Assembly: GCA_020832495.1 (NCBI GenBank)
Contig: JAFIEP010000054.1
Coordinates: 1 to 64,000 of the forward strand
DNA: 64,000 nucleotides
Source: Acidimicrobiia bacterium
GTDB lineage: Bacteria; Actinomycetota; Acidimicrobiia; Acidimicrobiales; Acidimicrobilacustridaceae
Direction: 5' to 3'
This document shows positions 8,360-18,813 of the stretch, one piece after another. Both the position numbers and the translations under genes were made by a program. The notes below the pieces were generated by a model. It made no database searches. It saw only the letters and a program-made list of their open reading frames with translations, and was not told where the DNA came from. Each line of letters opens with the position of its first letter. Position 1 is the stretch's first letter.

Positions 8360-9508
8360 TTGACCGCCACGGTGTCGAACGGAGGAGCACAGCAGGGCGC
8401 CGAGGCCACATCGGGCGCGCCCCGGCCGCGAACCACCGGCGGCGGCTCGGTCGTGCCGGGTTCGGGACAGCCGATCACCTCACGCACTTCGGTGGCACAG
8501 CGAGGGATCGTCACCCCCGAGGCGGCGCTGCTCGAGTTGGAGCTCGCCGGGCTCGGGTCGCGGATGCTGGCCCGGATCATCGACCTGCTGTTGGTGTTCG
8601 CGCTCCTGTACGTGGTGAGCATCGCCGCCGGCTTCCTGTGGATCGCCTTGCCCCAGGCGGTGGTGGTGACCGGACTGCTGCTGGTCGTCGGGGCGCTCGT
8701 GGGGTATCCGCTGGTGTGCGAGGGTTTCTTCGGCGGACGCACGGTGGGCAAGACGTCGCTGGGCCTGCGGGTGGTGACCGACCAGGGTGCTCCGATCACG
8801 GTTCGTCATGCCGCCATCCGGGCACTGCTCGGCATCGTGGAGGTGTTCGCCACCCTTGGCGCAGTGGCATCGGTGGCCGTGCTGTCGACCCGGCGGAGCC
8901 AACGCTTCGGTGACCTCGCTGCAGGCACCATCGTCGTGCGCGATCGCGGTGCGGTCCGCCCGGCGCGGGCTGTGGCGTTCCGCACTCCCCACGGGTGGGA
9001 GGCCTATGCGGCGTCGCTCGACGTCTCGGCGGTGGATCCCCACCAGTACACGCTGGTGCGGTCGTTCCTCCTGCGGGTGGCGGAGCTGACACCATCCGCT
9101 CGTTACGCCGTGGCGGTCCGGCTGGCCAACCCGTTGGCCGCCCGACTGCACCACACGCCACCGCCGGAGCTCCACCCAGAGTTGTTCCTCGCCTGCGTGG
9201 CCACGGCCTACCAGCGTCGCTACGGCGGACCCACCGTCGTCCCTGACTGGTGGCAGTCGATGGCAGGTGGCGGTCCGGGCGGTGGTCCGGACGGCACCGG
9301 CCTGCCGCCGCCGCCGGGTGCAGGCCAGCGTCCAGGCGGGGTCGCGCCCTCGCCGCCACCGTCGCCGACATGGGGTCCGCCACCGTCCACGTGGGGTCCA
9401 CCGCCGACGTGGGGTCCTCCGCCGCCCGAGGGGACGCCTCCGGGGGGCCCGGCTGCACCACCCCCGCCGGGTCCGCAGGGCGATGGTTGGACGGGCGCCG
9501 GCCGGTAG
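8360..9508 (+). CDS. RDD family membrane protein
   Basis: Encodes 382 aa if it starts at the TTG at 8360 (AGGA 8 bases upstream). GTG codons at 8372 and further in are alternatives. The core LAGLGSRMLARIIDLLLVFALLYV carries the Arg...Asp of the first RDD helix, followed by GRTVGKTSLGLRVV and QRFGDLAAGTIVVRD, all typical of RDD domains with three to four membrane segments. A soluble middle part follows and the last ~80 residues are a Pro/Gly-rich tail with repeated TWGPPP units. RDD proteins are often linked to transport or stress. It diverges from the SpoIIM-family gene, its usual partner. Confidence 0.85.
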   Translation: MTATVSNGGAQQGAEATSGAPRPRTTGGGSVVPGSGQPITSRTSVAQRGIVTPEAALLELELAGLGSRMLARIIDLLLVFALLYVVSIAAGFLWIALPQAVVVTGLLLVVGALVGYPLVCEGFFGGRTVGKTSLGLRVVTDQGAPITVRHAAIRALLGIVEVFATLGAVASVAVLSTRRSQRFGDLAAGTIVVRDRGAVRPARAVAFRTPHGWEAYAASLDVSAVDPHQYTLVRSFLLRVAELTPSARYAVAVRLANPLAARLHHTPPPELHPELFLACVATAYQRRYGGPTVVPDWWQSMAGGGPGGGPDGTGLPPPPGAGQRPGGVAPSPPPSPTWGPPPSTWGPPPTWGPPPPEGTPPGGPAAPPPPGPQGDGWTGAGR

Positions 9509-9511
9509 CCT
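9506..9511 (+). promoter_or_regulatory. Leaderless -10 box of the cysteine desulfurase gene
   Basis: TAGCCT lies exactly 7 bases before the ATG at 9519 and overlaps the RDD stop codon region. There is no Shine-Dalgarno sequence, so the transcript probably begins at or next to the start codon. Confidence 0.55.
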
Positions 9512-9518
9512 CGGGGGC

Positions 9519-10688
9519 ATGGACGCCTATCTGGACCACGCCGCGTCCACACCGCTTCGCCCCGAAGCCCTTGCCGCGGTCACATCGGTGTCCGCCGAAG
9601 TCTGTGGCAACCCGACCGGTGCCCACGGTCCGGCCCGCCGGGCCCGCCGTGTGGTCGACGAGGCGCGCGATGCCGTGGCTGCCCTCTGTGGGGTGGAAGC
9701 CGGGGCGGTGGTCTTCACCTCGGGTGGCACCGAGGCCGACGACCTGGCCGTCAACGGTGTGCTCGACGCAGTGGCCGAACGGACCGGCGGCCACGACCAC
9801 GTGGCGGTGTGCAGCGCCGTCGAGCATCCCGCCGTCCTCGAGCCGGTGCTCCACCGCGGTGGGCACACCGTCAGGGTCGACCACAACGGACGCGTCGACC
9901 TCGACCACCTCGATGCCGTATTGATCGAACATGGCGACCGCGTGGCGGTGGTCTCGGTCATGGCCGCCAACAACGAGGTCGGCGTGGTGCAGCCCCTCGA
10001 GGACGTGGCTCGGATCGTGCGCCGTCGGGCGCCCGATGCCGTGTTGCACACCGACGCCGTCCAGGCCGCGGCCTGGGTGGACCTGGCGCCGATCGTGGCG
10101 TCGGTCGACCTGCTGTCGGTGAGTGCTCACAAGATCGGTGGGCCGAAGGGAGCCGGGGCGCTGATCGTGGGGAGCGGCGTTGCGGTGGCGCCGAGGCTGC
10201 GTGGCGGCGGCCAGGAGCGTGGCCGGCGCAGCGGTACCCACAACGTGGCCGGCATCGCCGGGTTCGGTGCCGCGGCCCAGGCGACGCTGGCGGCGCGTGC
10301 CGACACGGCGGCGCGGGTGGCGGCGCTGCGCGAGCGGTTGGCGGCGGCGGTGACGGCCACGGTGCCAGCAGCGACGGTGACGGTGCCCGCGGAGGTGCCG
10401 CAGCTCCCGTCGATTCTCCACCTGTGCATCGAGGGTGCCGACAGCGAGGTGCTGCTCTTCCTGCTCGACGACGCCGGTGTGGCCGCCTCGGCGGCGTCAT
10501 CGTGCTCGAGCGGTGCGCTCGCCGGCTCCCACGTGTTGGCCGCCATGGGCGTCGCCCCGGAACGAGCAGCGGGGGCGCTTCGCCTGTCGCTGGGTTGGCC
10601 GAGCACCGAGGCCGAGGTGGACCACGCAGCCACCGTGCTCCGCGCTGCAGTGGAACGCACCGCGGCGTTCGGCGCCGCAGCATCGTGA
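9519..10688 (+). CDS. Cysteine desulfurase (IscS/NifS class V aminotransferase)
   Basis: Encodes 389 aa. It converts L-cysteine to L-alanine and passes persulfide sulfur on. The N-terminus MDAYLDHAASTPLRPEA is typical. The PLP lysine is K205 in SAHKIGGPKG, and the catalytic cysteine is C329 in ASSCSSGAL with the flexible-loop form of group I (IscS-like) enzymes. HTDAVQA carries the PLP-ring Asp. The stop overlaps the mnmA start (GTGA), so this desulfurase is the likely sulfur donor for tRNA 2-thiouridine formation, perhaps also for Fe-S clusters. Confidence 0.95.
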   Translation: MDAYLDHAASTPLRPEALAAVTSVSAEVCGNPTGAHGPARRARRVVDEARDAVAALCGVEAGAVVFTSGGTEADDLAVNGVLDAVAERTGGHDHVAVCSAVEHPAVLEPVLHRGGHTVRVDHNGRVDLDHLDAVLIEHGDRVAVVSVMAANNEVGVVQPLEDVARIVRRRAPDAVLHTDAVQAAAWVDLAPIVASVDLLSVSAHKIGGPKGAGALIVGSGVAVAPRLRGGGQERGRRSGTHNVAGIAGFGAAAQATLAARADTAARVAALRERLAAAVTATVPAATVTVPAEVPQLPSILHLCIEGADSEVLLFLLDDAGVAASAASSCSSGALAGSHVLAAMGVAPERAAGALRLSLGWPSTEAEVDHAATVLRAAVERTAAFGAAAS

Positions 10689-11842
10689 GCGTCGAGGAGG
10701 CGACGGCAGCCGCTGCTGTTGGTTCGGGCGCTCCTGCCGGCGGCCGGGTGTTGGTGGCCATGTCCGGTGGTGTCGACTCGTCGGTGGCTGCCGCCTTGCT
10801 GGTGCGTGCCGGCTACGAGGTGGTGGGGGTCACCTTGCGCCTGTGGGGAGGGGAGAGCGACTCGGGCTGTTGCTCGGTGTCCGACGTCGACGACGCCCGT
10901 CGGGTGGCCCAGCAGCTCGACATCGCCCACCACGTGTTCAACTTCGCCGAGGAGTTCGACCGCCAGGTGGTGGACCCCTACGTGGAGGCTCATCTCGCCG
11001 GCAAGGTGCCCAACCCCTGCATCGAGTGCAACCGCCATCTGAAGTTCGACCACCTGCTCCGCCGTGCCCGGTTGTTGGGCTTCGACCGGTTGGCCACCGG
11101 TCACCACGCCCGGGTGGTGACCCGCCCCGACGGCCGCCGTCGCATCGCCCGCGGGGCCGACGCAGCGAAGGACCAGTCCTATGTGCTGTACATGGTGGGT
11201 GCCGAGGTGCTCGCCGGCCTGATGTTGCCGGTCGGGTCGCTCGACAAGGACGACGTGCGGGCGTTGGCCGCCGAGCTGGGGCTGCGGACCGCAGCCAAGC
11301 CTGACAGCCAGGACGTCTGCTTCATCCGCTCCGACGAGGGACGGCGAGGCTTCCTGTCGGCGCGTGCGGAACTGCACCCCGGCGTGCTCGTCGACGCCGC
11401 CGGGGACGAGGTCGGCAGCGTCCCGGCGGTTGAGTTGGTCACGCCCGGTCAGCGCCGGGGCCTCGGCCTGGCGGGTGGGGGTACCCATCGGTACGCCGTC
11501 GAGGTCGACGTGCCCGCCCGGCGGGTGCGGGTCGGCACGGCGGAGGAACTGCTCGTCGCGCACACCGACGTGGCGGACTGTGTGTGGACCGACGGCACAC
11601 CCCCTGCGGCGTCGTTGCCGGTGCTGGTCCAGGCCAGCGCCCACGGTCCGGTGCACCCCGCCGAGGTGCTCGTCGGCGTGGTCGCTGCGGACGAGGCGGC
11701 CACGGGGGTTGGGGACGCGTCGCCGTCAGCAGTCGTCCGCTGGCGCGAACCGCAGCGCCGGGTGGCTCCTGGCCAGAGCGTCGTGTTCTACGACCCCGCG
11801 GCCCCAGCAGAGGTGCTCGGCGGCGCAGTGGTGGCGCGCTGA
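10685..11842 (+). CDS. mnmA: tRNA-specific 2-thiouridylase MnmA
   Basis: Encodes 385 aa from a GTG that overlaps the desulfurase stop. The enzyme adenylates and thiolates U34 of Lys, Glu and Gln tRNAs. The PP-loop is SGGVDSSVAA (about 24-33). The catalytic cysteine lies in NPCIECNRHLKF and the partner cysteine in DSQDVCFIRSD. ATGHHAR and KDQSYVLY are further family signatures. The C-terminal beta-barrel is complete. About 16 extra residues precede the core. Coupling with the desulfurase explains the sulfur supply. Confidence 0.97.
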   Translation: MSVEEATAAAAVGSGAPAGGRVLVAMSGGVDSSVAAALLVRAGYEVVGVTLRLWGGESDSGCCSVSDVDDARRVAQQLDIAHHVFNFAEEFDRQVVDPYVEAHLAGKVPNPCIECNRHLKFDHLLRRARLLGFDRLATGHHARVVTRPDGRRRIARGADAAKDQSYVLYMVGAEVLAGLMLPVGSLDKDDVRALAAELGLRTAAKPDSQDVCFIRSDEGRRGFLSARAELHPGVLVDAAGDEVGSVPAVELVTPGQRRGLGLAGGGTHRYAVEVDVPARRVRVGTAEELLVAHTDVADCVWTDGTPPAASLPVLVQASAHGPVHPAEVLVGVVAADEAATGVGDASPSAVVRWREPQRRVAPGQSVVFYDPAAPAEVLGGAVVAR

Positions 11843-11879
11843 CGCTTCGCGGGCGGGTCGGCCGGTTCACCGTCGGAGT

Positions 11880-11898
11880 GGAACCGGTTTCGCGAAAC
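11880..11898 (+). promoter_or_regulatory. Possible ECF-type -35 element and palindrome before the sigma gene
   Basis: GGAACC (11880-11885) matches the GGAAC core of extracytoplasmic-function promoters and is followed by the 12-bp palindrome GTTTCGCGAAAC (11887-11898). This would fit autoregulation by the sigma factor starting about 50 bp downstream. A matching -10 is not evident. Confidence 0.3.
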
Positions 11899-11948
11899 TT
11901 CGGGCGCGGCTAAGCGAAGTGGGTGGGGTTGTGCGTGTAGTACCAGTG

Positions 11949-12548
11949 ATGACCGCCTCCGAGACCTGGTTCGTTCCCGACCCGGTTCCCAACTCTCCCA
12001 CCATCGATGCCGAGGTGGTGGCAGCGCCCGACCTCGACGTCGTCTACCGACGCGAGTACCCGAAGCTGGTGGCACTGGCCCACGGCCTCACCGGCCGCCG
12101 GGCAGTGGCCGAGGAACTCGTCCAAGAGGCGTTCGTGCGGGCACACCAGCGCTGGGACGAGGTCGCAGCGATGGACCAGCCATCGGCGTGGATCCGCCGG
12201 GTGCTGGTGAACCTGGCCACCTCCCGGGCGCGTCGACTCGTGGTGGAGGCACGGTACCTGGCCGGTATGCGGTCGTCGCCGGAACCGCCGCTCGACGCCA
12301 ACACCGTGGAGTTCTGGCGCCTCCTGCGGCGGCTACCGACCCAGCAACGGGTGGTGGCCGCGCTGTACTACGCCGACGACCTCGACACGGCCAGCATCGC
12401 TCAGATCCTCGACCGGGCTCCTGGGACGGTGAGAGCGCAACTGCACGCGGCACGGCAACGTCTCGCCGAGGAGTTGGCACTCGAGGGAGACGGCGACCGA
12501 CCTGACAGCACCCGACCCGACAGCGATCAAGAGGACGAGGACCGATGA
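11949..12548 (+). CDS. RNA polymerase sigma factor, SigE-like ECF family
   Basis: Encodes 199 aa from the ATG at 11949; an in-frame GTG at 11931 would add six residues, and neither has a strong ribosome site. Region 2 is YRREYPKLVALAHGLTGRRAVAEELVQEAF with the -10-binding helix (WDEVAAMDQPSAWIRRV). Region 4 is RLPTQQRVVAALYYADDL followed by the helix-turn-helix IAQILDRAPGTVRAQLHAAR. It directs polymerase to a small regulon. The ATGA overlap with the next gene, a membrane protein with a short cytoplasmic head, suggests that partner may regulate it, as anti-sigma factors do. Confidence 0.9.
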   Translation: MTASETWFVPDPVPNSPTIDAEVVAAPDLDVVYRREYPKLVALAHGLTGRRAVAEELVQEAFVRAHQRWDEVAAMDQPSAWIRRVLVNLATSRARRLVVEARYLAGMRSSPEPPLDANTVEFWRLLRRLPTQQRVVAALYYADDLDTASIAQILDRAPGTVRAQLHAARQRLAEELALEGDGDRPDSTRPDSDQEDEDR

Positions 12549-13585
12549 CGTCGATTGACGACCGTGGACGACGAGCAGGTGCGGATCTGCGCCGTGCGGC
12601 GGATCACACTGCAGGACCCCCGCTCGGCCAGCTGGCCGACCGCCGCCGCCGTAGCGCACAGCGTCTCACCGCTGTCGGCGTGGTCGTGGTGCTGATGGCT
12701 GCGGGGGCCGTGGTCCTGGCGCAGCCCGACAGTTCGGGACAGGCACTCGACGTCGGCACCCCCGAGCTCGACGCCGGTCTGGCCGACGCACCGGAGGTCG
12801 ACCCTCAACCCGGCGACGTTGCCTCCCCCGATGGCGGGGACAGCGGACGTGATGCTGTCGGCAATGGCGGTGGTGGTGACCGACCGCAGGGAACGACGAC
12901 GCCCGTTGCCGAAGGTGGCTCGTCGGCGACGACGCCGGGTCGCACTGTGGACGGCCGATCGGTGCCGTCGACCACGCTCCGATCCGGCTCGCCGACTTCG
13001 ACCGCACCTGCGTCGGACTCGTCGCTGTCCACCTCCCCGGGCACCACGCCCGGTGACTCGTCGTCGCCGCCCACCACCGCGCCCCCGGGCAGCACGCCTG
13101 GCGAGCCGTCCCCTCCCACCACCGTGCCGCCTACCACCGTGCCGCCTCCCACCGTGCCGCCCACCACCGTGCCTCCCACCACCGTGCCTCCCACCACCGC
13201 GCCGCCGACGACGGTGCCGCCGACGACGGTGCCGCCCTCGGCCTGGGTTGCGAGCTGCGCCGCAGCGGAGCGGCTGCTGGCCGCCGCCTCTGCTGTCGAC
13301 CAAGGGACGTCGAACGACATTGTCGGCGTGGCGCTGCTGTTCCTGGAGGCGTCGGCGAGTCTGCCGACCGGGGTCGCCGCCGCCGAGGTGGCGTACACGG
13401 CCCAGTTGGTCTCGGCCATCGAGAACGGGACAAGCGTCGCACCGCTGGCTGGTGACTTCACCGCCAACGCCGAGACGCTGGCCTTCGAGCTCGGTGTGGG
13501 CTGTGGGTACCCCGGCGGGCTGCCGTTGCCGGCCAGCACCATTCCGCAGATCTTCACGCTGGTGTTCGAACTCGGCCTCTTTTGA
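12545..13585 (+). CDS. Single-pass membrane protein with Pro/Thr-rich stalk, putative sigma-factor partner
   Basis: Encodes 346 aa. Residues 1-40 are charged and cytoplasmic, a single membrane segment lies at about 42-60, and a long Ser/Thr/Pro/Gly-rich outer stalk follows. The stalk includes a run of PPTTV repeats (about 190-230), then a folded-looking C-terminal domain with two cysteines (VASCAAAERLL ... GVGCGYPGG). No zinc-binding anti-sigma motif is present in the short head, so a direct anti-sigma role is only inferred from the ATGA overlap with the sigma gene. The stalk is of a kind that is often O-glycosylated. Confidence 0.7.
   Translation: MTSIDDRGRRAGADLRRAADHTAGPPLGQLADRRRRSAQRLTAVGVVVVLMAAGAVVLAQPDSSGQALDVGTPELDAGLADAPEVDPQPGDVASPDGGDSGRDAVGNGGGGDRPQGTTTPVAEGGSSATTPGRTVDGRSVPSTTLRSGSPTSTAPASDSSLSTSPGTTPGDSSSPPTTAPPGSTPGEPSPPTTVPPTTVPPPTVPPTTVPPTTVPPTTAPPTTVPPTTVPPSAWVASCAAAERLLAAASAVDQGTSNDIVGVALLFLEASASLPTGVAAAEVAYTAQLVSAIENGTSVAPLAGDFTANAETLAFELGVGCGYPGGLPLPASTIPQIFTLVFELGLF
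13113..13235 (+). repeat. 15-bp tandem repeats encoding PPTTV
   Basis: About eight 15-bp units encode PPTTV with PPPTV and PPTTA variants. Third-base variation between units is modest, with the later units switching from ACCACC to ACGACG, which suggests step-wise expansion. Confidence 0.8.
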
Positions 13586-13643
13586 GCGGCCCAACGGGTG
13601 GCGCTCGACCCGGTTCACTGGGCGAGGTAGGCGACTCGCTGCG

Positions 13644-14558
13644 CTAGGCGATGGGGAGGCGACGTTCGGCGACGCTTCGCAGGACGGCCCCTGGCCGGCT
13701 GGGCATGACCAGCACCGCAGCGACCTTTCGGGTGGCGGCCAACGAACCTCCGGCGGAGCGCCGGTCGGCCTGGGTGAGGATCGTCTGTGGTTCGACCAGT
13801 GTCACCTCGAGCGCCAGGCCGGTGGCTCCCATGGTGAGGTCGAACGCCTCGCTGTCGACGGGTGCCGGCCGCACATGGACGAGGTTGGTGCGGGTGGCCA
13901 GCAGCGAATCAGCCATGGCCAGCGGATCGTGGACCACCAGGCCCGCCGGCACCAGCACCAGCCATCGCCGGGCGAGCTGGTGGGCGGTGCGGGTGGCGAA
14001 CCAGGCAGCAGGCCAGCCCACGACGGTGGCGACGACTGCTGCCCACCACACCCCTCCGGCCAACAGGAGCGGCCCGGCAGCCACGCCGGCGGTGACGACC
14101 AGCCAGGTGAGCGGCAGCGGGCCGAGGAGCAGTCCGATCGGTGGGCGAAGGGGATAGCGCGCCTCGGCACCGTAGGCCGACCCGTTGGCGAACCGGTGCC
14201 CGATCGGGGCGGTGAGCACCACGGCGGTGGCCACCACCGAGGCGGTCAGTCCGACGGCGGTGGGGATCCCGACGTCGCCGGTGGCGGCCACCGCCCCGGC
14301 GATGGCCACCGGCGCGGCGGGCACGCCGATCCGCGCCAGCGTCAGCGAAACCGTTCGAGGGACCAGCAGGGCCAACAGCGTCGCACCCCACCAGGCCCAC
14401 AGGAACACCGCCGCGGCCACTGGCAGGGCGAGGTCGGCGTCAGCCACAGCATCGGCCACGGCCTCCCCGCCAGTGATCGGGAGCACCGCCCACGACAGCA
14501 CCACCACGGCATGCACAGCGAGCTCGGATCGGGATCGCACGGGTGGAGATTTGCGCAT
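13644..14558 (-). CDS. Hypothetical multi-pass membrane protein
   Basis: Encodes 304 aa from the ATG at 14558. About six hydrophobic segments occupy residues 12-200. A soluble C-terminal part of about 100 residues (RWLVLVPAGLVVHDPLAMADSLL ... LRSVAERRLPIA) has a PH-like alternation of strands. I do not recognise a named family with certainty. Its start codon overlaps, on the opposite strand, the start codon of the MetE-like gene. There is no Shine-Dalgarno site upstream on this strand. Confidence 0.65.
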   Translation of the reverse strand: MRKSPPVRSRSELAVHAVVVLSWAVLPITGGEAVADAVADADLALPVAAAVFLWAWWGATLLALLVPRTVSLTLARIGVPAAPVAIAGAVAATGDVGIPTAVGLTASVVATAVVLTAPIGHRFANGSAYGAEARYPLRPPIGLLLGPLPLTWLVVTAGVAAGPLLLAGGVWWAAVVATVVGWPAAWFATRTAHQLARRWLVLVPAGLVVHDPLAMADSLLATRTNLVHVRPAPVDSEAFDLTMGATGLALEVTLVEPQTILTQADRRSAGGSLAATRKVAAVLVMPSRPGAVLRSVAERRLPIA

Positions 14559-15696
14559 GTGGCGGTCGCGTCGCTATTCCGATGGGGTGATGGGTGACGG
14601 GGGACAGGGTGACGAGCCCGGTGAGAACGTCGCCGGCGACGGGTCCTCGGGTCCGCCCGCGGCGGTGGACGCTGCGGCGCGCGACCGTCGGATCCGCCTG
14701 CCGGTGGGCCTGGCCACGGCGATCGGCAGCGTGCCCCACCACGACCCCAGCGAGGCGGTCGACTTCGTCCTGCGCAACTGTCCGCGCCTGCCCGCTGCGC
14801 CGTCGCTGCCGGGTCGCTCTCGACGGGAGGGGATGATCGCCCAGGCAGCATGGGGCGTGCGCGGCATCACTGTCGACGCAGGAGGTTCGCTGATCATCGA
14901 CGACGCTGCGCTCGATCCCGAGGCACCACTCGAGGACCCGGGGTTCTCCTCTGATGCCTTCGTCGGGCTCCGCGCCTTCCTCTCGGCGGTGGCCGACCGA
15001 CGAGGACCGGTGAAGGTGTCGCTCACCGGTCCGGTCACCTTCGGCATCGCCTTGCACGCCGCGGGCGTGGATCCCTCGGTGGCGTTCCGTCTGGCCAGTG
15101 CGGCGGTGAACGAGCGGGCGGTCCATCTCGTCGACTACGTACGCTCCTGGGTGCCGCAGTCACAGGTGGTGGCCTTCATCGACGAGCCGGCCCTGGGTGC
15201 GGCGATGTTCCGTGAGTTCCCCGTCGATCCCGAGACGGCGGTGGATCTGGCCTCCGGTGCCCTGGCCGCCCTGGAGCCGGGGGCGATCACCGGCTTGCAC
15301 TGCTGCGCGCTCGACGCCGACTGGCGTCTACTCATGCAGGCCGGGCCGCAGGTGCTGTCCTTGCCGACCGATGCCGCGTTGCAACCGGCGGCCGGTGCGC
15401 TGGCCAACTACCTCGAGCGAGGCGGTTGGGTGGCGTGGGGAGCGGTGCCCACCGACCGGCCGATCGGCACCACCGTGGAGCGGATGTGGCGAGCGCTGCA
15501 GGTGCTGTGGTGCGACCTGGTGGCCGACGGGGGGTGCGATCCGGTGTTGCTGCGCACTCAGGCCATGATCACCCCGGCGTGCGGCCTGGTGAACCACGGC
15601 GTGACCCAAGCGGAGCAGGTGCTGTGGTTCACCAACCGGTTGGCCGAACGGCTGCACGACCAGGCGGTGTCGACCCGCCTCATCGCCGGCGCCTGA
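14557..15696 (+). CDS. Cobalamin-independent methionine synthase-like (MetE C-terminal/UroD-fold) protein
   Basis: Encodes 379 aa from an ATG with GGTGGAG (14542-14548). The family-like core begins at about residue 47 (RLPVGLATAIGSVPHHDPSEA). Putative zinc ligands are visible: His and Cys in GLHCCALDADW and Cys in TPACGLVNHG, as in the MetE catalytic domain. It lacks the N-terminal half of full MetE, so it belongs to the short archaeal/actinobacterial MetE-like group whose methyl donor is uncertain. In-frame starts at 14587/14590 are alternatives. It may transfer methyl groups to homocysteine or a related thiol. Confidence 0.75.
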   Translation: MWRSRRYSDGVMGDGGQGDEPGENVAGDGSSGPPAAVDAAARDRRIRLPVGLATAIGSVPHHDPSEAVDFVLRNCPRLPAAPSLPGRSRREGMIAQAAWGVRGITVDAGGSLIIDDAALDPEAPLEDPGFSSDAFVGLRAFLSAVADRRGPVKVSLTGPVTFGIALHAAGVDPSVAFRLASAAVNERAVHLVDYVRSWVPQSQVVAFIDEPALGAAMFREFPVDPETAVDLASGALAALEPGAITGLHCCALDADWRLLMQAGPQVLSLPTDAALQPAAGALANYLERGGWVAWGAVPTDRPIGTTVERMWRALQVLWCDLVADGGCDPVLLRTQAMITPACGLVNHGVTQAEQVLWFTNRLAERLHDQAVSTRLIAGA

Positions 15697-17901
<2,205 letters not shown>

Positions 17902-17931
17902 CCAGCCCACTGCAGTGCACCATCCGCCGCC

Positions 17932-18002
17932 ACCCCACACCCACCCGCGACTCCTCACCGACCTGCCACCTCACCCCGACCTGCGACCCCACACCCACCC
18001 GC
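17932..18002 (+). repeat. C-rich direct repeat after ligA
   Basis: A 17-bp sequence, ACCCCACACCCACCCGC, occurs at 17932-17948 and again at 17986-18002 within a C/A-rich spacer between ligA and the HAD gene. No gene lies here. Confidence 0.7.
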
Positions 18003-18043
18003 CACCCGCCACCGACCGGCCCGAGTAGCCAGGAGCACGCCCC

Positions 18044-18700
18044 GTGACCACCGACGTCGCCTTCGAGGCGGTCATCTTCGACTTCGGCGGGGTGTTCACT
18101 GCGTCGCCGTTCGCCGCTGCAGCGCTGATGGGCGCCGAGCGCGACATCGACGCCGACACCGCCGTACTGCTCCTGTTCGGGGCCTACGATCACGACACCG
18201 ACCACCCTTGGCACCGCGCAGAGCGAGGCGAGCTCGACATCACCACTTGCCGAGAGGAGATTCGCCGCCTGTCCGCAGCCGAAGGCACCGAGCTCGATCT
18301 CTTCGACCTGCTGCGGTACATGGGCCAAGTGGAGCGAGGGGTGCGCGAGGACATGGTGGCGCGGGTCAGGCGCGCCCGGGCGGACGGACTGCGCACCGGG
18401 TTGTTGACCAACAACGTGGCCGAGTTCCGCGAGGTGTGGCGGCCGCTGCTGCCCCTCGACGAGATCTTCGACGACGTCGTCGACTCCTCCGAGGTGGGGC
18501 TGCGCAAGCCGGATCCGGCCATCTACCGGTTGGCTGCCGAACGGCTGGCGGTCGACGACCTCAGCCGGGCGGTCTTCGTGGATGACCACCCGTCGAACGT
18601 GGCCGCCGCGCAGGCCCTGGGGATGGCCGGAGTGGTCATCGACGATCCGTGGACCGTCGCAGCCGAACGGCTCGACACCCTCTTGGGTTGGACCCGCTGA
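18044..18700 (+). CDS. HAD-superfamily hydrolase (subfamily IA)
   Basis: Encodes 218 aa from a GTG with AGGAG 8 bases upstream. Motif I is VIFDFGGV with nucleophile D13, motif II is TGLLTNNV, motif III is the Lys in GLRKPDPAIY, and motif IV is VFVDDHPSNV. The FDFGGV form and helical cap resemble the epoxide-hydrolase N-terminal-domain-like phosphatases. It likely hydrolyses a small phosphorylated metabolite; the substrate is unknown. It stands 143 bp after ligA with its own ribosome site. Confidence 0.88.
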   Translation: MTTDVAFEAVIFDFGGVFTASPFAAAALMGAERDIDADTAVLLLFGAYDHDTDHPWHRAERGELDITTCREEIRRLSAAEGTELDLFDLLRYMGQVERGVREDMVARVRRARADGLRTGLLTNNVAEFREVWRPLLPLDEIFDDVVDSSEVGLRKPDPAIYRLAAERLAVDDLSRAVFVDDHPSNVAAAQALGMAGVVIDDPWTVAAERLDTLLGWTR

Positions 18701-18729
18701 GGCGGCTCGCAGCAGGGTGACCGACATCC

Positions 18730-18806
18730 GAGCTGCCTTCGCCGTCTGAGCTGCCTGCCTTCTGAGCTGCCTGCCGTCTGAGCTGCCTGCCTCGCCCGAG
18801 CTGCGC
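18730..18806 (+). repeat. 16-18-bp tandem repeats after the HAD gene
   Basis: Five units beginning GAGCTGC start at 18730, 18748, 18764, 18780 and 18798 (spacings 18, 16, 16, 18). They fill the gap between the HAD stop and the end of the convergent small secreted protein. No function is evident. Confidence 0.8.
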
Positions 18807-18813
18807 GGCTCGC

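Noticed and set aside
13113-13235. CRISPR-like or regulatory repeat array
   Set aside because: The repeats have no spacers, keep the reading frame and encode PPTTV, so they are a coding low-complexity stalk.
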